From: Saccharothrix carnea
GTDB taxonomy: Bacteria; Actinomycetota; Actinomycetes; Mycobacteriales; Pseudonocardiaceae
DNA: 64,000 nt
Assembly (NCBI RefSeq): GCF_003014735.1
Contig: NZ_PYAX01000003.1
Coordinates: forward strand, 558,001 to 622,000
Direction of reading: 5' to 3'
Of this stretch, positions 24,802 to 32,432 are shown piece after piece. Position 1 is the stretch's first letter; every line of letters begins with the position of its first letter. The notes beneath the pieces were generated by a model that made no database searches, was not told where the DNA came from, and saw only the letters and a program-made list of their open reading frames with translations. Both the position numbers and the translations under genes were made by a program.

Positions 24802-26321
24802 CCACGGACCTGCCCGCCGCGCCCGAGTACGCCGAACCGGTGGTGGACTGGCACCGGCTGGACGTGCGGATGCTCATCGTCCGCCCGCTCAACGAGCTGA
24901 TCGGCCTGGTCCCGCTGTTCGTCGGCCTGCTGGTGCTCGGCCGGGGCGAGACGTGGCGGATCCTGGTCAGCGTCGGCGTGATCGCCGCGATCGTGCTGCT
25001 GGGACTGCTGCGCTGGATCACCACCCGGTACCGGATCACCACCGAGCAGGTCGAGCTGCACACCGGCCTGCTGGTGCGCAAGCGCCTGGCCGTGCCGCGT
25101 GACCGGATCCGCACCGTTGACCTGACCGCGAAGCTCGGGCACCGGCTGTTCGGGCTGTCCGCGATCCGGGTCGGCACCGGGCAGCGCGACCAGCCGGGCG
25201 AGGACGGGTTGACGCTGGACGCGGTGTCGTCGGCCGAAGCGGAACGGCTGCGCGTGCTGCTGCTCACCATCGCCAAGACCGAGGCGCCGGCGGCTGCCGA
25301 GGAGCGGCCGGGGGTCGTGCTGTCCGAATGGGACAACCGGTGGCTGCGGTACGCGCCGTTGACGCTGTCCGGGCTGGTGGCCGCCGGTGCGCTGTTCGGG
25401 TTCGTGATGAACTTCGCGCGGGAGCTGGACATCGAGGTGTTCGAGCCGATGAGCGAGGCCGCGCGCTGGGTGGTGGAACAGCCGCTCGGGCTGACCGTCG
25501 CGGTGTTCGCGGGTGTCGTGCTGCTGGTCGCGACCCTCGGCTCGGTGCTGGTGTACGTGGTGCAGTTCTGGGGCTACCGGCTGACCCGCGAACCGGACGA
25601 CACGGTCCGGGTGCGCCGCGGCCTGCTCACCACCCGTTCGGTTTCCGTTGCCGAGCAACGGCTTCGCGGCGTGGAGCTGGTCGAGCCGCTGCTGTTGCGC
25701 GCCGGGCGCGGTGCGCACGCCAAGACCGTGACGACCGGACTGGGCCGCAAGGGCGAGAGCAACCTGCTGCTGCCACCCGCGCCGGTCGCCGAGGCGCACC
25801 GGGTGTCCGCGGAAGTGCTGCGGCCCACCTCCGACGACTCGCCGACGCAGGCACCGGGCTCGCCGACCCGGACACCGTTGCACCGACACCCGCCCGCCGC
25901 CCTGCGCCGCCGGATGGTGCGTGCCGTCGTGCCCCTGCTGGTCCTCGCGGCGATCCTGGCGTGGTTCGCACCGAGCTGGACGTGGCAGGTCGTCCTGGCA
26001 CTGGTCCCGTTCTCCGCCGCCCTGGGCTGGGACCGCTACCGCTCGCTCGGCCACGCGCTGACCGACCGCCACCTGCTCGCCCGCGCGGGCTCGGCGATCC
26101 GCGAAACCGTGGCGCTGCAACGCACCGGCATCATCGGCTGGCGCATCTCCCGTTCCTTCTTCCAGCGCCGCGCGGGCCTGGTCACCATCACCGCCACCAC
26201 CGCGGCGGGCGACGGCGCGTACCACGTGATCGACGTGGGCGAGTCCACCGGCCTGACCCTCGCCGACGAGGCGGTCCCGGACCTGCTCCGTCCGTTCCTG
26301 GAACCCGGACCACCCGACTGA
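24798..26321 (+). CDS. Multi-PH-domain membrane protein (YdbT-like)
   Basis: A 507-residue partner of the preceding protein, GTGA-coupled. It has several membrane helix pairs (residues about 30-75, 185-240 and 375-410), each followed by a PH-like beta domain (TRYRITTEQVELHTGLLVRK, GYRLTREPDDTVRVRRGLL, GHALTDRHLLARAGS). This triple repeat is the usual layout of the larger subunit. It acts at the plasma membrane, probably as a complex with the 166-residue protein. Confidence 0.82.
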   Translation: MTTDLPAAPEYAEPVVDWHRLDVRMLIVRPLNELIGLVPLFVGLLVLGRGETWRILVSVGVIAAIVLLGLLRWITTRYRITTEQVELHTGLLVRKRLAVPRDRIRTVDLTAKLGHRLFGLSAIRVGTGQRDQPGEDGLTLDAVSSAEAERLRVLLLTIAKTEAPAAAEERPGVVLSEWDNRWLRYAPLTLSGLVAAGALFGFVMNFARELDIEVFEPMSEAARWVVEQPLGLTVAVFAGVVLLVATLGSVLVYVVQFWGYRLTREPDDTVRVRRGLLTTRSVSVAEQRLRGVELVEPLLLRAGRGAHAKTVTTGLGRKGESNLLLPPAPVAEAHRVSAEVLRPTSDDSPTQAPGSPTRTPLHRHPPAALRRRMVRAVVPLLVLAAILAWFAPSWTWQVVLALVPFSAALGWDRYRSLGHALTDRHLLARAGSAIRETVALQRTGIIGWRISRSFFQRRAGLVTITATTAAGDGAYHVIDVGESTGLTLADEAVPDLLRPFLEPGPPD

Positions 26322-26348
26322 TGCGGAACGTGTGCGCCGCTTACGTGG

Positions 26349-27875
26349 TCACCGGCGCTTGCGGGAGGTTCCGAAGAGACCGCGGGTGATCTCACGGCCC
26401 AGCGCGCTCGCGGCTGAGCGGAGGAACGACTTGACGGCCGTGTTGCCGAGCACCTGCGCCACTACGCCCGGCTCCTCGCGCTCGGCACGCCGTTCGGAGG
26501 GCTCGGGCGGTGGCGCCTGCTCCTGGTCGGGCGGGGGCGCCACCTTCGCCGCCAGCTTCTCGTACGCCGACTCGCGGTCCACCGTCCCGGCGTACTTGCC
26601 GTGCAGCTCGGACGTCCCGGCGGCCTGCCTGATCGCGTCCGGCCCGATCGTGTCCATCAAGGACCGCGGCGCGCGCAGCCTCGTCCACGCGACCGGCGTC
26701 GGCGCGCCCTTCTCGCTCAGCACCGTCACCACCGCCTCGCCGATGCCCAACGACGTCAACGCCTCGTCCAACTCGTAGTGCGGCGTGTTCGGGTAGGTCT
26801 TCACCGCCTTCGCCAACGCCGCCTGGTCCTCCGGCGTGAACGCCCGCAGCGCGTGCTGCACCCGTGCGCCCAGCTGCGACAGCACGGCGTTCGGCACGTC
26901 GGTCGGCAACTGCGTGCAGAAGAACACACCGACACCCTTGGACCGGATCAGCTTCACCGTCTGCGTGATCCGCTCCAGGAACGCCTTCGACGCGTCGGCG
27001 AACAGCAGGTGCGCCTCGTCGAAGAAGAACACGAGCTTCGGCTGGTCCAGGTCACCCTCCTCGGGCAGCACCTCGAACAGCTCCGCCAGCAGCCACATCA
27101 GGAACGTCGAGAACAACGCCGGCTTGGCCTGCAGCTCCGCCAGCTCCAGCAGCGACACCACGCCGCGACCGTCGACCACGCGCATCAGGTCGAGCGGGTC
27201 CAGCTCCGGCTCGCCGAAGAACGTGTCACCGCCCTGCGCCTCCAGGTTCACCAGCGACCGCAGGATCACCCCCGCCGTGGCCGACGACACACCGCCCAGG
27301 CCCTTCAGGTCCGCCTTGCCCTCGTCGGACGTGAGGTGCGTGATCACCGACCGCAGGTCCTTGATGTCCAGCAACGGCAGCCCGCGCGTGTCCGCCCAGT
27401 GGAAGATCAGCCCGAGCGTGGACTCCTGGGTGTCGTTGAGCCCGAGCACCTTCGACAGCAGGATCGGCCCGAAGCTGGTGACGGTCGCCCGCACCGGCAC
27501 CGCCGCCCCACCCGTGCCCAGGGACAGGAACTGCACCGGGCACGCCCCCGGCTGCCAGTCGTCACCCGTCTCGGCGGCCCGCGCGGTGATCCGCTCACCG
27601 CCCTCGCCCGGCCGTGACAGACCGGACAGGTCGCCCTTCACGTCCGCCATCACCACCGGCACGCCCGCCGCCGACAGCTGCTCCGCGATCAGCTGCAGCG
27701 TCTTCGTCTTGCCGGTGCCGGTGGCACCCGCGACCAGGCCGTGCCGGTTCAGCGTGGCCAGTGGGAGCCGCACCCGCGCGGTCGGCTCCACCTCGCCGTC
27801 CACCAGCACGGCGCCGAGTTCGATGGCCGCGCCCGCCGAGGCGTAGCCGGCAGCGATGTCGCTCTGGGCCGTCAT
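26349..27875 (-). CDS. HerA-like ATPase (DUF853 family)
   Basis: A 508-residue RecA/FtsK-like ATPase. Walker A is GATGTGKTKT near residue 50; a hydrophobic strand ending FFFDEAHLLF is Walker B with its Glu. The central region (SVITHLTSDEGKADLKGLGG, VFFCTQLPTDVPNAVLSQLG) is typical of DUF853, a family of hexameric DNA translocase-like proteins of unknown cellular role. The C-terminal 80 residues are Pro/Glu/Arg-rich, then basic. ATG 27875 (MTAQSDIAAGYA) chosen. Divergent from orn. No nuclease partner (NurA or Sir2) is adjacent. Confidence 0.87.
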   Translation of the reverse strand: MTAQSDIAAGYASAGAAIELGAVLVDGEVEPTARVRLPLATLNRHGLVAGATGTGKTKTLQLIAEQLSAAGVPVVMADVKGDLSGLSRPGEGGERITARAAETGDDWQPGACPVQFLSLGTGGAAVPVRATVTSFGPILLSKVLGLNDTQESTLGLIFHWADTRGLPLLDIKDLRSVITHLTSDEGKADLKGLGGVSSATAGVILRSLVNLEAQGGDTFFGEPELDPLDLMRVVDGRGVVSLLELAELQAKPALFSTFLMWLLAELFEVLPEEGDLDQPKLVFFFDEAHLLFADASKAFLERITQTVKLIRSKGVGVFFCTQLPTDVPNAVLSQLGARVQHALRAFTPEDQAALAKAVKTYPNTPHYELDEALTSLGIGEAVVTVLSEKGAPTPVAWTRLRAPRSLMDTIGPDAIRQAAGTSELHGKYAGTVDRESAYEKLAAKVAPPPDQEQAPPPEPSERRAEREEPGVVAQVLGNTAVKSFLRSAASALGREITRGLFGTSRKRR

Positions 27876-27945
27876 TGCGATGAGCGTAATGAGATTGGAA
27901 GGGGCCGCCACCCGAAGCGACGCGGGACCGGCGGGAGCGGGCGAC

Positions 27946-27951
27946 TAGGCT
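27946..27951 (+). promoter_or_regulatory. -10 box of a probable leaderless orn promoter
   Basis: TAGGCT lies 13 bp before GTG 27959 and 16 bp before ATG 27962, with no ribosome-binding site in between. This fits transcription starting at the first codon. Confidence 0.45.
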
Positions 27952-27958
27952 CGCGCGG

Positions 27959-28570
27959 GTGATGGATCGCCTGGTGTGGATCGACTGCGAGATGACCGGC
28001 CTCGAACTGGGCAAGGACGCCTTGATCGAGATCGCGGCGCTGGTGACGGACGCGGAGCTGAACGTGCTCGGCGAAGGCGTCGACGTGGTGATCCACGCCG
28101 ACGACACCGCGCTCGACTCGATGCCGGACGTCGTCATGCAGATGCACGCCAAGTCCGGGCTCACCGAGGAGGTGCGGCGGTCCACCGTGACGCTCGCCGA
28201 CGCCGAGGCGCAGGTGCTGGCCTACATCAAGGAATGGGTGCCGGACCCGCGCACCGCTCCCCTGGCGGGCAACTCGATCGCCACCGACCGCGGGTTCATC
28301 GCCCGTGACATGCCCGAACTCGACGCGCACCTGCACTACCGGATGGTCGACGTGTCGTCGATCAAGGAGCTGTGCCGGCGCTGGTACCCGCGCATCTACT
28401 ACGCGCAGCCGGGCAAGGGCCTGGCGCACCGCGCGCTCGCCGACATCAAGGAGTCGATCCGCGAGCTGGCGTACTACCGGCGCACGGCGTTCGTGCCGCA
28501 GCCAGGGCCGACGTCGGAGCAGGCGCAGGCCGTGGCCGCCGAGCTGCTGGCCGACGAGGGCCTCGAATAG
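27959..28570 (+). CDS. orn: Oligoribonuclease
   Basis: A 203-residue DEDDh 3'-5' exoribonuclease that degrades 2- to 5-nt RNA and pGpG. All catalytic residues are visible: DxE in [11 protein letters not shown], Asp in NSIATDRGF, and His plus Asp in [10 protein letters not shown]. Length and sequence are normal for the family. Start GTG 27959 or ATG 27962. In actinobacteria orn is commonly followed by tRNA-His, as here. Confidence 0.96.
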   Translation: MMDRLVWIDCEMTGLELGKDALIEIAALVTDAELNVLGEGVDVVIHADDTALDSMPDVVMQMHAKSGLTEEVRRSTVTLADAEAQVLAYIKEWVPDPRTAPLAGNSIATDRGFIARDMPELDAHLHYRMVDVSSIKELCRRWYPRIYYAQPGKGLAHRALADIKESIRELAYYRRTAFVPQPGPTSEQAQAVAAELLADEGLE

Positions 28571-28632
28571 GGTCGATTTCAGACCCGGCGGTAGGGCACT
28601 GTATGCTTCACGCGCCGGGTCAGCCGGTCTTG

Positions 28633-28708
28633 GTGGGTGTAGCTCAGCTGGCAGAGCACTGGGTTGTGATCCCAGGTGTCGCGGGTTCAAGTCCCGTCAC
28701 TCACCCCA
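28633..28708 (+). tRNA. tRNA-His (anticodon GTG)
   Basis: Complete cloverleaf: acceptor GTGGGTG/CACTCAC, D-arm GCTC...GAGC, anticodon stem CTGGG/CCCAG with loop TTGTGAT, T-arm GCGGG-TTCAAGT-CCCGT, encoded CCA. The discriminator base is C, and a G at 28632 supplies the G-1 that identifies tRNA-His. Confidence 0.97.
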
Positions 28709-28714
28709 AGCGGA

Positions 28715-28752
28715 ACGCCCCTCGACGCCCGAGTCGAGGGGCGTCTTCTTTT
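28715..28752 (+). terminator. Rho-independent terminator after tRNA-His
   Basis: Stem 28715-28726 (ACGCCCCTCGAC) with 28733-28744, 6-nt loop, then TCTTCTTTT. A classical intrinsic terminator, unusual here in having a real T-tract. Confidence 0.9.
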
Positions 28753-28766
28753 GCCCTGGAGTCGTC

Positions 28767-30398
28767 GTGAGCGCCACCCTCGTCGCGAAAGACCTGGCCG
28801 CCGGGCACGGCGACCGCGTGCTGTTCTCCGAGCTGGACCTGGTCGTCGCACCCGGTGACGTGATCGGGCTGGTCGGCGCCAACGGCGCGGGCAAGTCCAC
28901 GTTGCTGCGGACCCTCGCGGGCCTGCTGCCCGCCGAACAGGGTGTGATCCGCCTCTCACCCACGAGCGCGACGGTCGGCCACCTGCCGCAGGAGCCGGAC
29001 CGGCGTCCGGGTGAGACGGTCCGGGCGTTCCTGGCCCGCCGCACGGGCGTGGCGGCGGCGCAGGTCGAGCTGGACCGGGCGACCGAGGCGCTGGCCTCCG
29101 GGTCGGGTGACGACGGGTACTCCGACGCGTTGGAGCGGTGGCTCGCGCTGGGCGGGGCCGACCTGGAGGAACGGTCGCTGGAGGTGGCGGCCGAGCTGGG
29201 GCTGGAGGTCTCGCTCGACCTGCCGATGACGGCGTTGTCGGGCGGCCAGGCGGCGCGGGTCGGCATGGCGTCGTTGCTGCTGAGCAGGTACGACGTGTTC
29301 CTGCTCGACGAGCCGACCAACGACCTGGACCTGGACGGCCTGGCCCGGCTGGAGCGGTTCGTGACGGGGCTGCGCGCGGGCGTCGTGGTGGTGTCGCACG
29401 ACCGCGAGTTCCTGGCCCGCACGGTGACGCGGGTCGTGGAACTGGACCTGGCGCAGCAGCAGGTGCGGACCTACGGCGGCGGGTACGAGTCGTACCTGGA
29501 GGAGCGTGAGATCGCCCGCAGGCACGCGCGTGAGGAGTACGAGGAGTACGCGTCCACGCGGTCGTCGTTGGAGGAGCGCGCTCGGGCGCAGCGGTCGTGG
29601 ATGGAGAAGGGCGTGAAGAACGCCCGCCGCAAGGCGCCCGACAACGACAAGGTGGGACGCAAGTTCCGCACCGAGGCAACCGAGAAGCAGGCGTCCAAGG
29701 CGCGGCAGACCGAGCGGCTGATCGAACGGCTGGACGTGGTCGAGGAGCCGCGCAAGGAGTGGGAGCTGCGGATGGAGATCGCCGCCGCGCCCCGGTCCGG
29801 TGCGGTGGTGGCGGTGCTGCGGTCGGCGGTCGTGACGCGGGGGTCGTTCACCCTGGGGCCGGTCGACGTGCAGGTGGACTGGGCCGACCGGATCGCCATC
29901 ACCGGCGCCAACGGGTCGGGCAAGTCGACGTTGCTGGCGGCGCTGCTGGGCCGCGTCCCGCTGGCCTCCGGGTCGTCGTCCCTGGGCTCCGGCGTGGTCG
30001 TGGGCGAGATCGACCAGGCCCGCGGCCTGTTCCTCGGCGACGAGCCGCTGCTGGACGCCTTCGGCGCGGCCGTACCCGAGCTCGTGCCCGCCGACGTGCG
30101 CACGTTGCTGGCGAAGTTCGGGCTGAAGGCGGCGCACGTGCTGCGGACCGCCGCCTCCCTCTCCCCCGGTGAACGCACGCGTGCCGCGTTGGCGCTGCTG
30201 CAGGCACGCGGGGTGAACCTGCTCGTGCTGGACGAGCCGACGAACCACCTGGACCTGCCCGCGATCGAACAGCTGGAGTCCGCACTGGACTCCTACACCG
30301 GCACGTTGCTGCTGGTCACGCACGACCGGCGGATGCTGGACGCGGTCCGGACGACCCGCCGCCTGGTGGTGGCGGCGGGTCGGGTGTCAGAGCTCTAG
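28767..30398 (+). CDS. ABC-F family ATPase
   Basis: A 543-residue soluble protein with two ABC domains and no membrane part. Domain 1: Walker A GANGAGKST (37-45), signature LSGGQ, DEPTNDLDLDG. Domain 2: GANGSGKST, signature LSPGE, DEPTNHLDL. A charged linker between them (EEYEEYASTRSSLEERARAQ...) corresponds to the P-site interaction motif. ABC-F proteins act on ribosomes, either as translation factors or for antibiotic target protection. The second signature (LSPGE) is slightly degenerate, as often found. Start GTG 28767. It is not obviously tied to a biosynthetic cluster here. Confidence 0.9.
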   Translation: MSATLVAKDLAAGHGDRVLFSELDLVVAPGDVIGLVGANGAGKSTLLRTLAGLLPAEQGVIRLSPTSATVGHLPQEPDRRPGETVRAFLARRTGVAAAQVELDRATEALASGSGDDGYSDALERWLALGGADLEERSLEVAAELGLEVSLDLPMTALSGGQAARVGMASLLLSRYDVFLLDEPTNDLDLDGLARLERFVTGLRAGVVVVSHDREFLARTVTRVVELDLAQQQVRTYGGGYESYLEEREIARRHAREEYEEYASTRSSLEERARAQRSWMEKGVKNARRKAPDNDKVGRKFRTEATEKQASKARQTERLIERLDVVEEPRKEWELRMEIAAAPRSGAVVAVLRSAVVTRGSFTLGPVDVQVDWADRIAITGANGSGKSTLLAALLGRVPLASGSSSLGSGVVVGEIDQARGLFLGDEPLLDAFGAAVPELVPADVRTLLAKFGLKAAHVLRTAASLSPGERTRAALALLQARGVNLLVLDEPTNHLDLPAIEQLESALDSYTGTLLLVTHDRRMLDAVRTTRRLVVAAGRVSEL

Positions 30399-30400
30399 CG

Positions 30401-31600
30401 TCAGCGGTTGCCCTTGATCCACTGGTCCCACGGGATCTGCCAGTCGCCGAAGCCGTCCCAGGACTCCAGCACCGGGCCGCCGGAGTTGGTGACGATGACG
30501 ATGTCGCCCTGCTTGGAGTTGTCGAACACCCACTTGGCGTTCTCGGGCGACAGGTTCAGGCAGCCGTGGCTGACGTTGCGCCTGCCCTGGTCGCCGATCG
30601 ACCACGGCGCGCTGTGGAAGAAGATGCCCGAGTTGGACATCCGGTAGGCCCAGTCGACGGGCGTGACGTAGCCGCCCGCTTCCAGCGACAGGCCGTACGT
30701 GCGGGAGTCCATCACCATGTGGGCGTGCTTCTCCATGAGCACGTAGGTGCCCGTGGGGGTCGGGTTCTGCGCGTCGCCCATCGACGTGGGCATGGTGCGC
30801 ACGACCTGGCCGTTCACCTTGGTGACGACCTGGTGGGTCTGGCCGTCCGCCTCGTGGACGACCGCGTCGCCGATGGTGGTGTTGATCACGCGGTCTTCCT
30901 CGCCGTAGACCCCGTTGCCCACGTGCTTGCCGTAGATCTTGGCGTTGATGGTGATCTTGGTGCCGGGCGTCCAGTAGGCCTGCGGGCGCCAGTGCACGGT
31001 CTTCTCGTCGAACCAGTAGAAGGCGCCCTCGACGCGCGGCGCGGTGGTGATGGAGATCATCGCCTCGGCGGCGGTCTTGTCCGCGATCGGCTCGTCGAAG
31101 TAGAAGGCGAGCGGCTGGCCGACGCCGACCGTCGTGCCGTCCTGCGGGTTGACCGACAGGTAGGTCAGCGTGCGCGGCTTGACGGTGGTGAAGGTCGAGG
31201 TCTTGGTGACGGCCTTGCCGTCCGCGCCCTCGCCCGTCACGGACAGCGTGTAGGTCTTCTGGTAGCCCAGCGGCTCGGTGTTGGTCCACTGCAGACCGTC
31301 CGGGCTCACCTGGCCCGCGACGACCTTGCCCTCCGGGTTGGTCAACGAGACCGACGTGATCTTGCCGTCGGTGGCCGTGGCCACGACCGGCACGCCGGGC
31401 TGGACGTCGACCGCCGCGTCCACGGGGCCCGTGCTCAACATCACGGGCTTCGGCGGCGGCGTGGACGACGTGGTGGTGGAGGTCTCACCGGCGGCGTCCT
31501 CGGTCGAGGCGGAGCCGGACGAACAACTTGTGATCAACACCGCGACCAACCCGATCGCGACCATCCCCAGCGCTCTGCGCGCCCCCCGCTTGCGGTACAT
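30401..31600 (-). CDS. L,D-transpeptidase lipoprotein (LdtMt2-like)
   Basis: A 399-residue cell-wall enzyme forming 3-3 cross-links in peptidoglycan. An N-terminal lipoprotein signal (LVAVLITSC) is followed by a Thr/Ser/Pro tether, two Ig-like domains (residues about 55-250) and a YkuD catalytic domain with IFFHSAP and the active-site SHGCLNLSPENAKW (Cys nucleophile), ending in a Trp-rich tail. The layout equals mycobacterial LdtMt2, the enzyme inhibited by carbapenems. ATG 31600. It converges closely with the ABC-F gene; tRNA-Lys lies on the other side. Confidence 0.93.
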   Translation of the reverse strand: MYRKRGARRALGMVAIGLVAVLITSCSSGSASTEDAAGETSTTTSSTPPPKPVMLSTGPVDAAVDVQPGVPVVATATDGKITSVSLTNPEGKVVAGQVSPDGLQWTNTEPLGYQKTYTLSVTGEGADGKAVTKTSTFTTVKPRTLTYLSVNPQDGTTVGVGQPLAFYFDEPIADKTAAEAMISITTAPRVEGAFYWFDEKTVHWRPQAYWTPGTKITINAKIYGKHVGNGVYGEEDRVINTTIGDAVVHEADGQTHQVVTKVNGQVVRTMPTSMGDAQNPTPTGTYVLMEKHAHMVMDSRTYGLSLEAGGYVTPVDWAYRMSNSGIFFHSAPWSIGDQGRRNVSHGCLNLSPENAKWVFDNSKQGDIVIVTNSGGPVLESWDGFGDWQIPWDQWIKGNR

Positions 31601-31834
31601 CCCCGTCCTCCGCTTCGTCCCCAGAACGCCGTGACTGCCCGCCACAGGAGTCCGCCGGCGTCCCCTGACAAGGTGACGCCCAGAGGGTTGACGATGTTGC
31701 CCGAGATGCTGGATCGTTACCAAGGCGAAGTTCCCCCTGCACCAGGGCGGCACACCGGCCCTGACCAGGCGATTGGGAGCTGGGAGAGACGCTGTGCTAA
31801 TGTTCTTCGCGTCGGACAGAGCAAGAGAGTCCGA

Positions 31835-31907
<73 letters not shown>

Positions 31908-31917
31908 CAACACAGCG

Positions 31918-31944
31918 AGAGGGTCACCATTCCGGTGGCCCTCT
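31918..31944 (+). terminator. Terminator after tRNA-Lys
   Basis: Stem AGAGGGTCACC (31918-31928) with 31934-31944, containing one G-U pair, 5-nt loop, followed by a T-rich stretch (TGTTGTCTTTCT). Confidence 0.75.
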
Positions 31945-32432
31945 TGTTGTCTTTCTCGGCGATGAACGCCACTAAGGAGTGGGTGGGAACTCGTACTCCC
32001 ACCCACGTCCTCAGGTCGGCGCCTCGGAGGTTCCACCACCGGTACTGCCGGCTCTGCGTATGTCGGGTTCCATCAGAGCTCCTCGTTCGAGTCTCGACAC
32101 CGCGAAGCGGTCGTCATCCGATACGGCCGGGCCATTGCACAACACAAGCCGAGCCGTTCAGGTCGGCTTCGGCGGCCGTTGCCGTCGGGCCGCCGAGCAC
32201 GAATGCGACGACGGCGAGTGAACCGATCAACGAAACAACCAGGTTCCGCATTGCGCGGTAAACGGGAGTGCTCACGGGCGCAGTAGATCACCCGCCCCAG
32301 TGGTCCCTCACACTGGGGTGGTTCTCTTCCGGGTGTCACCCACCCGTCAGAGGAGAGGGGCGACCACCATTGATGCATAACTATTTTGTTGTCCTACTCA
32401 ACATTCACTGGATCAGGTGACGAACTTTCCTC
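31945..32432. other. Intergenic stretch with hairpins and one small gene
   Basis: About 490 bases without a long gene. It contains a 10-bp perfect hairpin (GTGGGTGGGA at 31979-31988 with 31997-32006), a possible secreted peptide gene on the minus strand (32114-32275), and a hairpin CCCCAGTG/CACTGGGG at 32295-32318. The end at 32370-32400 is A+T-rich. Confidence 0.5.
32114..32275 (-). CDS. Short secreted peptide, 53 residues
   Basis: GTG 32275 opens a 53-residue peptide with a convincing signal peptide (MRNLVVSLIGSLAVVAFVLG, counted from the internal ATG at 32251) and a TATAAEA-type cleavage region. The mature tail DLNGSACVVQWPGRIG has one Cys. No clear ribosome-binding site precedes either start, so leaderless translation would be needed. 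It resembles the 57-residue peptide at 55595 in overall design but not in sequence. It may instead be chance coding in G+C-rich DNA. Confidence 0.45.
   Translation of the reverse strand: MSTPVYRAMRNLVVSLIGSLAVVAFVLGGPTATAAEADLNGSACVVQWPGRIG

Noticed and set aside
22185..26225. A very long open minus-strand frame (over 1300 codons)
   Set aside because: It is antisense to well-supported acyl ligase, TPR-LuxR and PH-domain genes, and its translation is His/Arg/Gln/Pro-rich. It reflects G+C-driven absence of stop codons.
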